DNA of 64,000 nt from Polydactylus sextarius (Eukaryota; Chordata; Actinopteri; Polynemidae), in the NCBI GenBank assembly GCA_016801845.1, contig CM028909.1, forward strand, positions 13,098,813 to 13,162,812, in the 5' to 3' direction. Shown one piece after another: positions 13,831 through 27,996 of the stretch. Within the stretch, counting starts at the first letter, position 1; each line of letters opens with the position of its first letter. Position numbers and translations under genes: made by a program. The notes under the pieces are model-generated. The model was not told the DNA's origin. It searched no databases and saw only the letters and a program-made list of their open reading frames with translations.

Positions 13831-15147
13831 ACTTTCAAACCTTAAAAAAAAAATTCTCTTTACTCTTTTTAAACTACAGAAGTGATGAAAAACATTTTTA
13901 TAAATAAATGATGGACTTGCCGTTCCCTTCATCTGTATATACTGTTTGTGTCTGATTTCTAACCATTTATAAATTCTATTTTTATGTTCTCAATCTACTA
14001 TTACTCCCATCAAACTTATTTACAGCTCAAAACATAGCTATTTACTTTCATTCAAAGAAAGAAAACATAAAAGCTCAAGCAGTCCTGAAGTAACACATCC
14101 ATTCATACATTGCTGGTAATTACTCAATGTATTAAAGGCTCTGTCCACAACAGACGTGCCATTTTTAACCTGATAATTAGTTTTGTCTTCCCTTGTGTCG
14201 TCCTCTGAAGCAAATTGTTATGTAACTTCCTTTCACTAGGGTCCAAAACCCATGTGATGTGATATTATGAATAGAAAATACAATTCAAGTTTGGCCCGAC
14301 TGGATTAATCACCAGATGCCTGGAGGAGAATCTTTGATTTGCTTCCTAAAGACAATCAAACAAAGGTTTTATGTTCCGGTGAAAGTTGAGAAAAATTCAA
14401 ATTAGACATCTGTAGTGCAGCATAATTCCTTCCAGGAAATGTTTCTCTGAATTTTAAAATGCCCAAATGATGGTGATTCAGAAAAAAAAAAACAAACAAA
14501 CACAACTTAATGGCAACACCAGACAGAGGGCTGAAAGCTAGTTATTACCTCATAACACATATGCTATTTTAAGATATGAACATGGTGTTTTCAGCAGATG
14601 AAATCATACATTTCAAGGACGCATAATGTACCTCTCATTCAACAAAACACTGAGTTATGAAAATAGTAATTCATGCAATATCACCTTATCTGCAACCAAA
14701 GCATTTTACTTTACATGCCACAATTTCCTTTCCATTTTTGACAGTAATGACTTTTCACTATGTGACTGAAACACTTTGTGAACAACATAATGGAAGAAGG
14801 GATGAGACATTCTCTATCACAAAATAACCAAATACAAATTGCCGAACAGTACAAAAGCGTGTGAATGCCAAATGATGACACCCTGTTTCAAAAGGAAAAA
14901 GATTATTCTGTTCAAAATGACAGATGCACATCGTATATCTTGTTCCGTTCCTGCCACTGAAAGTGGCGGAGGATGAGGATGTGGAGAGCCTCGCAAATAG
15001 GTTCAATGTTCATTCATTTCCCCCCACTTTAACACAACATCTCCAACTGATGACAAACAAAACAGGAGGTAGAGGTTGTTATTGTCTGAATCTGAAAGTA
15101 GATGCAATTAAATGAGTGAAAAGAGAGAATGGGCGAGCAACAAGGCG

Positions 15148-15148
15148 C

Positions 15149-15187
<39 letters not shown>
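15148..15187. repeat. (AC)n microsatellite, about 40 bp
   Basis: AC array with two G interruptions (CGCACACG at the left, ACGC at the right) in the kcnd2 intron. Confidence 0.95.
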
Positions 15188-15189
<2 letters not shown>

Positions 15190-15308
15190 AAAGTGCAGTC
15201 ACAAAAACATGCATACCTAAAAAGTCCAATCCCAAACATTACTTTCTCGCAGACCTCTAGCTGCAGGGTTAATTTGTCTGCGTGTATGTGTTCACAAGAG
15301 AAAGAGTC

Positions 15309-15329
15309 TGTGTCTGTGTGTGTGTGTGC

Positions 15330-15361
<32 letters not shown>

Positions 15362-15371
15362 AAGAGAGAGA
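15309..15371. repeat. compound (TG)n(GA)n microsatellite
   Basis: A TG run with one CG interruption passes directly into GAGAGA. It lies 120 bp from the AC array at 15148 and in the opposite orientation, so the AC and TG stretches could form an imperfect hairpin. Confidence 0.93.
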
Positions 15372-16200
15372 TGGCTCAGCCCAGCCACCCACAACCACAG
15401 GCGACACATTCTGGATAATTCGTCAAATTCATAATTCCACAGAGCATTAATAGCAAAGAGAGAGAGAAGGGACATAAATATGCAGACAGCGAGCCAGGCA
15501 CCACAACAAGTCCTATTTGCTTATTTGCCCTATCACACAATCTGTTGACACTGACAGATTACCTCACATCACTGGACCTAACATTATTCTTCAACAGCGC
15601 ACGCTTTACACGGCTTCCATCTCAATTGCTCCTTCATCCTCTCTCACTTCTCTCCTCTCAATCTTTCCATCTTTTTTTACGGCTCTACGGGAATCCAAAC
15701 TGTTTCATATTTCCATCATCGAAGGATCTGGAGGATTTAACATCAGGTTTGACAGGGAACATAACTAAACAGTTATTGTGGATGAAAGGAGGCATTGTAA
15801 AGTATTGCACGATATAGGAAAAGGTCTCGACTCAGACAACTTTCCCATCTTTGCTTTAGGGTGTAAACAACCGAACAGTAAACAACACAGATGTGAAGAT
15901 GTCAGTCTAACTTCTGTACTCAACCTTTTTAAATTGCAGACAATCTGGTAATGAAGCATCACGATGGGCAGGGTGGTATATACATCACTTTTCACATAGA
16001 TGCGTGCACATGCGTGCACACACACAAACACACAACAAAAATAACGGAGTGGTAAAAAGAGGATGGTGGACTCTGACATGTTATTACCCATATGCAGCCA
16101 AATGATGCTGCTACACAATGTGTTCCATGTTGATGACATCATGCTGTCACCATGCCAATTTTTACTTTTACTTTCCATCACTCTTGTCCAGCACCTTCCC

Positions 16201-16260
16201 CATCCATCCACCCATCCATCCACCCATCCAACCATCCAACCATCCATCATCAATCCATCC
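16201..16260. repeat. (ATCC)n imperfect tetranucleotide repeat
   Basis: About fifteen units of CATC/CACC/CAAC. The complementary strand reads GGAT, giving a Trp-Met-Asp-Gly-rich open frame of 211 codons that has no other coding signal. Confidence 0.9.
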
Positions 16261-17821
16261 TTTATCCAGCTGCACCTTCCGACCTGAGAAACAAGCACCT
16301 CCACCTGCTTCATTATGTGTCTTAGCGTGAGACTAGCCTCTCCTGTTTGGCTCTGACTCCCTCCTGGGGTGAACCAATCCTCCCCTCTCCTGAACCCCAC
16401 TGGTAAAAGTCAGTGGTTCAGGCCTCCCAGAAGAACGTCAGGTCTGCTGTCCATCTGTCATGGCAGAACTTGCCAAAACCACACATAATGATCCCTGAGG
16501 ACAGTGATACAGTCACTCAAATGATCATTGAATGTGGTGATGTTTAAACACTGACAACTCGATACAACTGATTCGCTGCACATGTAAAAAAAAAAACTAA
16601 AAATAAATTTAAAAAATGGTGGCTGAAAGATATTTTTGATGTTAAAAATAACCTGGGATACTGAGATGAGCTTCTACAATGACTCAAACTGTTAAAACCC
16701 GCTACACGACCACTGTTCCAAAAAACATATAAAATATAAAGGTGCCACATTTGTAGCTAAAAGAAGAAACATTTTACATAGTCAACACAGATCATTGGTA
16801 TTTTGGCTATATCTTAATAACGACAGTAAGGCCATTGTGTGTGTATGCGTGTGGGTTTGCGAGCATTTGTAGAGCGCTGCGCTACTTTATGCCAGGGAGC
16901 CCACAGTGAGCACACAGTCATCTAATCTAAGATCAAGCAGCCTTGGACACCTCCTCACTAGTTTCCACTGAGAACAGGATGGAAGGCTGGACGCAAAATC
17001 CATCCATCCACATCACTTGTTTCTCCCTCCCTCCCCACATATCTCTCTCCCGTCTACACCTAGTATATCTCATCAGTGTTTGGCTCTGAGCATGTTAGTC
17101 TATACCAGCTCTTTACTTAGGCCTATGTAGCCTATGTGAACTAACCTGCTGGACATATATCCTGTGAGCACCTTCCACAGAACTTATATGTCAAATGTCA
17201 GCATAATGACGTTACGATCATGTAACATGCTAAAACCAAAGCAGTTTCTTTTTAATCTTACAATTTTCTCAGAAGTAAGGCTGAACGGATGATGCAACCT
17301 TCAAACGAGGCAATGTGTGTTTGGTATTCTAGACACAGACCCTGACAGCCCTTTTAAAAAACGAGTTTAGATCACGTTCTGAATCCCGTTGACAGCACGC
17401 AAATCAGATGAGTTGTCATTAATGATTCACAGTGGGTCTGGATTAGCTCGAGGGCCCTGGCAGATGAATGAGGCTATTTTCTAGTATAGCTCCAAGGTTA
17501 GCAAGACCTCAGTGAGCATGCTCCTGGGGGTAACTCAGCTCTATCATTGTAGGCCCCAGCTGCTTGCTAAGTTAGTACTCTCAACCCAAGGCATACCATT
17601 CATCCATCTGAAGACACGAGGGCAGAAGAGAAGGGACACGGAGTGATTCATAGACACTGATTTTGAAGTGTGGCATCAGATCTAAGGCGTTCTTTGTTTT
17701 TCCATTGCATCCTTAGCATGTATAGACTGATTCTGTGACATTACTGTCCAGTCGGTGATTGTCTAACACCTATTGTTCTTCTTAACTTTTCATCCATGCT
17801 TCTTTTTCCTTCAGTCTAATT

Positions 17822-18060
17822 TAGCACTGAAATGATTAATCAATATAATTGATTCTAGACTTTTCATTTTAATGAACGATGAATCATTTTCCAAGCAAAG
17901 ATACCAAACATTTGGTGCATTCGGCCTCTAAGCAATGAAGATTTACTGCTTTTCTCTGTTTTATATCACTATAAATATAATACCTTTGGGTTTAGAGCTG
18001 CTTCTTGGACAAAAAACAAAAACAAAAAACAAACACACAATTTCAAGACAATTTGTATTA
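17822..18060 (+). mobile_element. decayed MITE-like teleost repeat
   Basis: The left end (CTGAAATGATTAATCAATAT) resembles the terminal repeat of a fish element whose ends carry GATTAATCGATT motifs. The body matches the same element in order: TTTCCAAGCAAAGATACCAA, AAGATTTACTGCTTTTCTCT, GTTTTATATCACTATAAATA, CTTTGGGTTTAGAGCTGCTT, then ACAATTTCAAGACA. The right end is not clear. No coding capacity. Confidence 0.65.
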
Positions 18061-19439
18061 GGAAAAATCACTTGTGTAAGTAAGTGACACATTTTTTTTT
18101 ACCTTGTGCAGTACCAATTATATAGACATTCAACCATTCTGCAAATCTTGATGCAGTATTTTTATAGAGAGCTGTGAGTGTTTTCAATCTTCTCTTATTT
18201 TTCACAAGAAATTGAATAAAAGCGAGTTTTTCATTTTGCCACTAAGACAATGAAAACAACTGCACTGTAGACTTTTTGTAGAATTTTACACAAGACACTG
18301 TATACACACAAGTATACATGTTCATAGACAAATAAATACATACATGCCATGAGATGCTCAAAGAGAACTGTCAGGTGCAATCAGGACACTGGTAACTTTT
18401 CAAGCAACCAGCTATAAAGCCAAAAGCATTTAATTAAGTCTTCGAATTTTTCCTCTGCTGCCTGCTCCATCCACAGTCTCTTCATTCATCCATCTCGATC
18501 CCCTCTGGGAAATCACAGTTGATCCCTTCTTTCATCACATCCCCACATCTTTAACTCTCCACCCCCATTCGTCCAAACCCCTTATCCTTTAGAGGCAGAC
18601 AGTAGAATTCATCAATCAAACACTTATCCATCAACAGTTGTGTCTTTACAGATCAATCCAAGCCACCTGATCACTTCCGGAGTTTTTTTTTTTCGATACT
18701 CCTGTAGCTTCTTCTTTTTTTTTCCCTGGGTTTCGCCATTTGGTTTTTCCTCCTCTTTTCCATCCTCTTACTTCTGACGAGATCCCTCCCACCATTGGTG
18801 TGGTCTTTTAAGGCAGCAATGGATCAAAGTCATGAATAAGGTTGGTTTGCCATGAGCATGTAAGCTGATGGCTTAAACTCTCCTACCGCCCCCTATCAAA
18901 ACACACACACAAACACCTTAAACTTCCCACTCAGTGTCTGACTAAGACTCATGCCCACATGTACACACACACAACAAAAACACTAACACACATACAGTTA
19001 GCTATTGTGAATATAGAGCCCATTTCTGTTATATAGGCTAATTCTCCACTCATATCAGATGTCTGGTGTTCATTGATGTGGGAGGAAAATAAAAGCACAT
19101 GTTTTAGAATGTGGTGATTCCATTTCCTTTACACTCCATATCAGTGTTCTCAGCAGTGCTGAACACCACAGGGGAGTGATGAATAAAGAGATGTGGACAT
19201 AGTCACCAAAATAGAGGTTACATATGTAGCGGTACCAGTCTTCCATGCTTATATGAAGAACATACAGACAAGTGTGAGCCAACATCAAGAAAGATTTGAT
19301 ACTGACCCTTTCTTGTAGGCTAACATGTAAACATTTACAGACATTCATGGAAGCCCTGTATATACTGAAAAATAACCTCAGACTCACAGAAAGACAACCA
19401 ATTTTTCAATACAGATGCTGGAATTAAGTGACTGTATAT

Positions 19440-19580
19440 AAAGATAGATGGTGCACACCCACTTCCTCTTCCATTGTACAAAAATAAGGCCAAAATATTC
19501 TGGAAATGGGTGCTGCCATCTTAAATTGGTTACATCATGTTCCGGTAGAACGACCAATCCCTGGTTCAACATCAGTATCT
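19440..19580. mobile_element. possible interspersed repeat fragment
   Basis: CTTCCATTGTACAAAAATAA, GCCAAAATATTCTGGAAATG and GCTGCCATCTTAAATTGGTT resemble a repeat seen in fish flanking sequence. I cannot name the family; it could be unique DNA. Confidence 0.3.
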
Positions 19581-19727
19581 AGTAGTGGAGGCATATATGC
19601 ATCCTTGATACCCCGTACTTGCATTTTTTAAAAGTTTGTAGCAAAACTTGCAAAATCTTTAAAAGTGTGGAAGAAACCCAGAATATTTAATACATTCAGT
19701 GAAATTAAAACATGAAATGCACAAGCT

Positions 19728-19945
19728 AGAATGGTTAGCAGGTCATAGAGAGTCCAGTGCCTGCAGTGTTGGAGACTCAATCCTCCTGCACATCCAAGCA
19801 CCACTGAGTGAGACACTGAACCCATGCAGGCCAACTCCATGCAGCTCAGTGGAGATTAGTGTGCGAGTGGGAAGTTAACTGTAAAACTGGCCATCAGTTC
19901 AGCAAAGCAGTATGAAAGGACCATTCATGTTAAAGGGTTGAAGCA
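19728..19945 (+). mobile_element. tRNA-derived SINE relic
   Basis: Contains AGTGCCTGCAGTGTTGGAGA, GACTCAATCC (a decayed B-box, compare GTTCGAATCC), and CACTGAGTGAGACACTGAAC, which is the diagnostic CCTTGAGCAAGACACTGAACC segment of a widespread fish SINE. The tail (GTGTGCGAGTGGG, GCAGTATGAAAGGACCATTC) corresponds to its GTGTGTGAATGGG and CTATATAAATGCAGTCCATT parts. Heavily diverged, so inactive. Confidence 0.65.
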
Positions 19946-19949
19946 GCTT

Positions 19950-20842
19950 TTTGTGAGTAGAAAACTGTGCATTTATGACACCTAACTGTCTTAATTAATG
20001 CCCATGTAGAAACCCACTGAAGTTTAATATCTTCACACAAAAAAAGGCTGTGTCAGTTCATGACTAGCAGAGAAGATATTTTATTCCTTCCTCATACAAT
20101 GAACTGGAAGTGAGCTCTAGTGTGACTAGTCTTGTTGTTTTGAGGGTGGATTGTGTTTGAGTTGGGGAAAATATAATAGTCTGAATATGTTCAATCTCAA
20201 CTCCTTTTGGTAAAAGAGATAACCTCTCTAAATAAATCCTAAAGACAGTGTTGGGTATTTCGGTGTAAACAACCTCAGTATGTGTCTGTACGTATGTCAG
20301 ACAGCTTGTGTGTACATCCACCTTATGGTCCCTGAGGGTTGAACTGCTGTCAGAGCTGCTGTTCAGACAGACTCCACCTCAGGGCTCAGCCATGCCATCT
20401 TATCCACATGAACTCATCTAAAAGAACGAAGGACTGAAGGACTGCATCATGTCCTTCAGAATGGGAGGATATAGGATAAATAAAACAAAAAAAAATAAGT
20501 TGAGGACTTGAACCCAGGGAGTAGGAGGCAGAGTTAATTTTTTTAATGCAGATGGGTTAATTCAAATAACATGTCTTGAATTACCCAATCAGAGCACTAG
20601 AAGTATCCCACTCAGTGTGGCCCTCCTATAATCTAATCTCTACAAAATGTACAGCAGCATGTGTTCCCAACCCTTTCTGACACTTTTTACATAATCAGGG
20701 ATACTTGACCTACCATCTCTTCCTGCGCCTCCTCACTTACACAACTATCCCACCTACAACACTTTGCATCTTTTATGTCCAAGAATCATGAAGCGGAGAG
20801 GGAAGGGAGAGAAATAGAGCTATAATACTCCAATGTTCAATA

Positions 20843-20889
<47 letters not shown>

Positions 20890-23800
20890 TGTATAACTGT
20901 CTGCTACTTATGAGTAATAAAAGTAACAGAGAGCTTATGAGTAATCCAGTGTTCTGAGATCTAAACAGTCCTGTACATTTGACTCACAGTTTGTTAAACC
21001 ACAATACTAAACTTGGATATCTGTTCTATGGGTGAACCTGCTAAATGTAGTGAGGTGGGAAAATTCTTTAAATACAGGATGTAGCAAATCTGTGGTGGTC
21101 TTCCAAATTCGTCACCGTGTCTTTTTCTAGCATCGCCTCTCCATCCCACTGCCTCCACTCTTCTCTATTTTTCACTTATCATCTCACTTATTGTGTCTTT
21201 TCAACACTGACAACAGCTATGATACCAAAAATAACCTTTCCCACCTCCCATCCACTTCATCAGGACAAGGGCTTATAGAACGGGGTCAAGGAGGTGAAAG
21301 TCAGTCCTTGTCAATCTGGAAGATTCTGTCAACGGGTTGCTGGCAGCCACTGCTCTGCCTCAGCCTCCACTCCAAATTACTCTGCCATGACAACCCTGTA
21401 CCAATCAAAAGCACTGCTCTTGTGACCCCCATAAGGTACCTGGAGCATCAGTTGAACAGACATACAGACAGATTACACAGCCTGTCTCTAGATCATTATA
21501 CAGCCTTGTCTGGACCTGTGTGCCTCTTCATCTTTCTCCACCTTGTCTTTACTTACACCCCCTCCTTTGCACCTCAGAGAGGCCTTAGACCTCCTTTACA
21601 TTTCTCGTAAATAACACAGAAGCCCTTTGAAAAGATGAGTAATTGCAGAGTGGGAGAGGAAGAAACTAAGTTTACAGAGCTGCTCTCAATAGGCCCTGAA
21701 ACTAGACTGAATGAACATGCAGAAAACAAGTTAGGAAGACTGAATAGAGGAGACTGGACATTTGTAAAAACTCCAAGGGAAAGAGAGAAGAGAGAAATAT
21801 TGGTTGAGACATCAGTACACTGCTGCAAGTATTACAAAGTTTGTAATGTGAATGCAGCAGTGTTGGTGGCAGCACTGGGTGGGTGTAGTTTGAGAGCGCT
21901 TATCTTCGGTCTCTTTATCTAGCCACCTACTGCTGTTACAAAATTGTCACCCCTGACCTGGGACTCTGCACACACACTGTGAATAATACATCATAATTAC
22001 TCTAACTTATAGTCAATGATTCTTTTCCGGCTTTTAAAAATTCTTTTATAACCATCAAGGCACAGGGTAATTGCTTTGCAAAGCTGTAAACTGCTGGGAC
22101 CAGCATGGTTTAAGATGCTATATCTGCTGGAAAATTAGTAAATATTATTAGTAATCAGTCTTTGGTTCCATCTTGTGAAGTGGATGCTCACACTGAGCAA
22201 GTCAGCACATTAGTTGCACATTATCCCTGTCTGTCTCAATATCACTGGTGTGAAATTAATTACTCCTGCCGTGAGAGTTGGGTGACGAAGCAAAACCACG
22301 AAGGGGCTGAAGTTAATGGCAGCAAAACCACCATGCATCATCCATCCGCAACCAATAACACACACAAAACATGAATGCACACATCACATTATTTCTTTTA
22401 AGTCCTGAAAAGGACTTCACTAAATGACACAAACTCAATTAGAGCCATCTTTAATGGACCATATTAATCTTAAATGCTTTCTATTCACTTTGTTCCATTA
22501 ATCATCGCAGAGCAGTAATCAAAGAATACACATCCAGTGTGGGTGTGTGTGATTGGATCATTAATGTGTATACATGTCTATATATGTACGTGGACTGCTA
22601 CTTCAAGGACATTTTTATGTGTCGAATGCATGTGTGCATTATTGTGTAGAACTGCCTTCTTTCTTTTACCATTAGTACACTCATCACATCTATTGCTCCC
22701 TATCCTCTGCGCTGATGAATAATAGGTGATGGCAATACAGTAAGAATCGGAGACAGAGCAATGATAGATGAATGTTTCATGCCGCCATGTGTTCTTTATA
22801 TAAATGTCGGAGGTATCTCCATGCCTGCCTGCTGCTTTCAGCAACAATGGCACTCCGTCAGCATCCTCTTGCAATTTTTATGTGCGTATAGCCTTCCCCA
22901 CTATGTCAGTTTTTCCTGCTTGCCTCCACTCTCATTTCCTCCATTGTCCCACATCTCTCCAACAATAGCAGAGATATAAACCCATTTGTGCGTCAGGTAT
23001 GTGTTTCATTTGGCTGTGGTAATGTTCAGATATGCTGCTGTAAAGGGACTTGTTCCTCTACCTCTGAGAGCTGAATCACTACTGGCTCCCACAAACTTTG
23101 TGGCTGCTAGTAAAACTATGTAGCTGAAAGAAGAAAAAAAATGCTCTTCCACTTACAAATAAAATGTTGAACTCATAAGGAGTCTTGTGACTACAGTTTT
23201 AGTTGGTAGTATAGCTGATGGAGGTTAATAACAGCAAACGTTTAGACAGTAACTACCTGTGTGCTACCATAGCATTTACCATCATAGCCTCATTGTGACT
23301 TGTGGCTGTAGTGGCTGGTGTTCAGTTTCCCAAGTGTAGCCAGCTGTGGGTATCCTCAACAACATGTGTATACACTAAAAGAAACAGCAGCACTGCTATG
23401 CTACATATGCAGAGGAAACCGAGGAGAAACTATTGATTTTGTGGGAAAGAAGAGGCTGATAACGGATGTGTGAATTTGTCATCCGGGAAGAGCCTCAGAG
23501 GGAAATGGCCAGCGCAATCATCAGCACAGAGGAGCTGTATGGAGGCATTCACACACATAACCATGCACATACACTTCTTTATAAAGACAAAGAGGAGAGG
23601 AGGCACAAGACAAAGATACAAAGAAAACAAAAAGGAAACTCAGAACTAATAGACCAAGGACTAGATGTTCAATTTGTCACACATACACCATACTAAACCT
23701 CAACTAAAAGCTGATAAATGTGTGGAAGCCAAGAGCTGTTTTGGGTAACAGCTGGTTCTTGCCAGTGTTTCACAAAAGCACTGTCATATATAGCCATGTG

Positions 23801-25730
23801 GATGACAATCTGATCGTGATAAATAGTCACGCCGTTCAATTAGAGCCACAACAGGTGTGTGATGTAGACAGGGGGCACAGAGAGTGAGTCACTGCGTATT
23901 AACCAGATGCGCTGTGCAGAATGAGGAGCGGTTTGATTGACTTCCTTTGGCTCTAGGAGAGAAAACAGAGGGAAAAATAAGGAGAGAAAGACTCATTGTT
24001 TTATGTATTGTTTTATCAGGTCACCTGATGAGAGCTGGAGACGAGAAGAGGACACAGAGAGCGATAATGAAACAGATGGAGACACATCTCTGCAGTGAAT
24101 TTGGGATTAAGAGACGGTGAAAATGGAGGAGAGGGATCTTAACACTGTACCACTGATCCTATTAGGTGGGAATCTCTGCTGCCGTTGCTCTGAATGTGTG
24201 TGTGCGTGTGTTACAATTATGCACTCAACACATAATTCTCATTTACAGCCTAGGGTTACCACGGAAACACAAACACCCAAGCAGCAGATGACATGTTTAA
24301 AAATATAAAGCGCTTAAAAAAAAAACATCACATCACACTTTGTCGTGTGTGATTTTCAACTATAATGTGTGTTTGTGTTAGTGTGACGTTGGCTTACACA
24401 CAAAGTGTATATTCCACACGCTGGTGTGAGCGTCGTATGTGCTGTATGAATTCGAAGGGGGGATGAGGAAGAGACAGAAGGAGAGAGATGTGTTGAGAAA
24501 GGGGAGATAATGGAAGAGAGGGGAGGTGGAAGAGCAGGAGGGGCTGATGATGGGAGTGTGAATGATTTCTATTTTTAGCCTGCATGTGTGATATATGCCA
24601 ATAGGTGTTCAAACCCAAGAGTAAAAGAGGCTTTGGCAGGCAATGATGCACTGGTTCTATGAATTTTGCACATTTGAAAGTCAACACTGAAACACACAAA
24701 CTTTGTCTGTTATGATTAAATAATATTTTTGTGTCGATAAAACCACTGTAACTAACCTAATTACAATCCATTTTTCAGACGAGTGAAGATAACTGTTGCT
24801 GCTAATATTTTTCTTCCCCTGACAGGAGGCAAAGGTGCCAAAAGCCTCTATAAAACCAAATAAACTCAATGCGTAGAAATTAAATTGAGTGCATTATAGA
24901 CACTGCAACAAATTCACATCGAGATGAAATCAAATAAGGATTATATTCATAAAGCCATTCAATCACTCATTAATCCCCAGACGATTGGGCTTTGGAGCAA
25001 AAGACACAAACACACACACACACTGGAGATGGATTAGGTGGCATAAATTGATAAATCCCAATCATGGAACAATATCAAAATATCCCAAGAGTAACAAATT
25101 CAGACAATTACTCAAACACCATGCAGAACACAATAAATCACTCCAGAGATAGAACACTACTATGAGTGATAGTACACACAAACAGAAAGTCAGATCTGCT
25201 TTAGCCAAATTACCAAACAATTTTTAAATGTGGATTCCCATTCTGCAATATATCTTTGTTTGTAATGATGCAGTGTGGGGACCACAATCACTTATTGGAT
25301 TACATGGCTATCACATCCATCACCTCGCTCTGTGACTGGCCTCCACTTACTAAAGCATTTATCTGATCATCCTCTCATAAAGGGCCTGATGAATTGCACC
25401 GTCTTCTGACTTTGGTCTAATCATAATTGCATCTGTCTCCAATGGAGACTGTCTCCTGTCCCTTTCTGTCTCCATTTGTCTGTATAATTCTCGAGAGGTG
25501 GTCCTGCAAAAATAACAATACTGGGCTTGACTGGCAAAGACAATATATTCAGATAAGATTATCAGTATCTTTGTAACTTATGTATCCCTGAAATTTTAAT
25601 ATTCAAAGCAGTAACATAAGAAGACAAGATTTATATGTTGTCTGTGTGGTTTTTATTGGTATTGATTGATAGACTAAATATCAGACTGTGACGTTTTGTC
25701 CTGACAGCAGGTTTTAAATAACTGATGGAC
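19950..25730. other. intron interior without recognised genes
   Basis: Contains the AT array at 20845 and a purine-rich patch near 24470-24545, otherwise no coding, RNA or repeat signal that I can name. 22430-22540 is low in repeats and rich in AATTAG/ATTAATC homeodomain-like words. Confidence 0.55.
20845..20885. repeat. (AT)n microsatellite, about 41 bp
   Basis: Pure AT array within the kcnd2 intron, self-complementary and able to form a cruciform or hairpin. Confidence 0.96.
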
Positions 25731-25734
25731 CTGT

Positions 25735-26030
25735 AGAGGAAAACGTTGAGGGATCATCAAAGTTATTGCAATTCACCTTGAGAGGGACAAAGGTGCCTCC
25801 ATCAAATTTCACTGCAATACATCCAGTGGTCACTGAGACATTTATCTAATAGCCACAAATGTGAGCTACAATGGTGGCACAAGAGGAAAAGCCAAGGGTT
25901 TACCACCATCATTTCCTCTAGAAACCACGAATGTCCTTACTGAAATTTCATGGCAATTCAGCTTATTGTTGCAGGAGTATTTCACTCTGGACCAGAGTGT
26001 TGGACCAATCTACCGACTGTCCATTACTAT
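25735..26030 (+). mobile_element. teleost interspersed repeat family A, copy 2, decayed
   Basis: Contains the same segment as copy 1 (GGGATCATCAAAGTTATTGC near 25750). It continues with AAATTTCACTGCAATACATC, ACAATGGTGGCACAAGAGGA, AAATTTCATGGCAATTCAGC and TTTCACTCTGGACCAGAGTG. The block is internally repetitive: the ATTTCA(C/T)(G/T)GCAAT unit occurs twice about 140 bp apart, a feature of this family. No coding capacity. Confidence 0.7.
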
Positions 26031-27856
26031 CCCACTCTGTCAGTGTAATTCATATTCATATTTTAAGTATGAACTCTCAGTGCACGTATGAGAACAGGCC
26101 TCAATCTGTACCGACTATGTCAACACCCTCGAGTCTTGTTGGGCTCACGCTCAGCTCCAGACCTCCAACGTAATCACTGCAGTGCTATTTTGTTCATTTA
26201 TTTCATCTCCACATCAGCTGTGGTGCTCTTTGACTACAACGGTAATGGTTGCAGTCAGAAGAACGACGCTTAAGTGAGAGGAACGGAGGATTTACAAACT
26301 GCTTTATTCTATCTTTTTATAAGTAAAGGGTAAGATGTTAAAAAACAAGAAGATTTTCCATGAAGCAACACAAACATCTGATATGTTAGGGCAAACACAG
26401 ATCGTCTGTGACAGTGCACAAACTGGTTCTGACTGGTTAGGCCACCGGTCCTCTGCACACTGGAGTCTAAAGAATATAACTTGTTTTTATTGTCTTGAAA
26501 CAACCCACAGAAGATATTTAGTCACTTTGAATTTGCTACTAACTTAATCTTTGTACATATATGTATGAAGGCGAATGAAGGTCAGTGTGCATGCACAAGC
26601 GTACAATAAACATGTTTGGAATGGTAAAGCCTTCAATAGCAGCCATCTGTGAATTTCTAAAAGCATTTGGCCAGGTTATTACCATCAGTCTGCTTGTCCA
26701 TGGTGCCTGGCTCAAATCTGTTAGTGTTTCCCAGCATGCTTTTTGTATAGAACATGCATCAATGACCTCACGACTGGAGACCAGAGCATAGGCCAAGTTT
26801 ACAACTAAGCTGTCTCTACAGGGAAAAGAAAAACACACAGACAGCCACACACACACACACACAAACACAAACACACACGCGTGCAAACAACCACTATTCT
26901 ATTCCTAGTCTGTCTTTCTTAAAAACTTTAGTTTACTCCCTGACTATTTTTATTCTCTCTGCTTCAGTGTCTCTCTTTCCTTATTTGCTGTCCAGCACAT
27001 TAAACTCTTCATCATCATCTGAGCATTTTTTTTGTCTCCCAACAGCCCTTTTCACTAAAACTTTCTCACTGCACTCTTTACACTGCAATCTTTATCTGTC
27101 TTAATAGAGCTGGGCACTTTGGTCAAACTCCATGATGATGAGTTTGAGCTGTGTGAGGATCTAACATTTTAGTCTTCAGGGAAGGTGTAAACACTGCTCT
27201 AGCTATTATGCGATTCACAATCTAACTTCTGTTAATTACAGCAGCGCAGCCATCATCTGCATTCATTTGAAAGTCACAGCTTCCCTATAATACAGCAACG
27301 GGACACACTTCGCCTCTGAATTGATTTTCTCTCTTGATGATTTGTTTCTGACTTCCAGCTCATACATACATGCAGCTCATCAAATACTGTGCGAGTAGAT
27401 AGAGAAGGGGAGTATCCAGAGGTGTGTTAGGTCCCAGTGTGCTCAGCCATGGGGAACTATTGGAAAGCTGTTGCTCCATTTATATCCAGCTGCTGCCAGC
27501 CTGGTCCACCTGGCTTGGTAACATTCATTATGGTCAAAAGCACTTGACCACAACATCCATCACTGCAACCTGATCTATATCCTCCCATTAGGCAGCCGCT
27601 ATCATCCCCGTCCAACACTGATTAGCCACATTGGTAATGTGAGTGGATAGGAACCTGGATTGCATAGATGAATTTACCAGGACAGCTCTGGTGTTCTAGT
27701 CATGCAGACAACTCAATTAGGATGGCAAGTGTTGTTTTTCATAGAGGGGGCAGCATAATGGTGTGTAAACTGCTGTAAATAAAGGAAAAGAAAACATGCT
27801 TGGAAACATGTACAAGAGAATCTTTATGAAGAAATTGGCAGTAAATGGAAATACTT

Positions 27857-27996
<140 letters not shown>

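Noticed and set aside
15765..16400. 211-codon open frame on the minus strand
   Set aside because: It is held open by the ATCC repeat (Trp-Met-Asp-Gly units) and shows no domain, no splice-supported structure and no similarity I recognise.
20490..20530. B-box-like GGTTCAAGTCC on the minus strand near 20515
   Set aside because: No A-box or cloverleaf at the right distance, and the downstream A/T run alone does not make a SINE.
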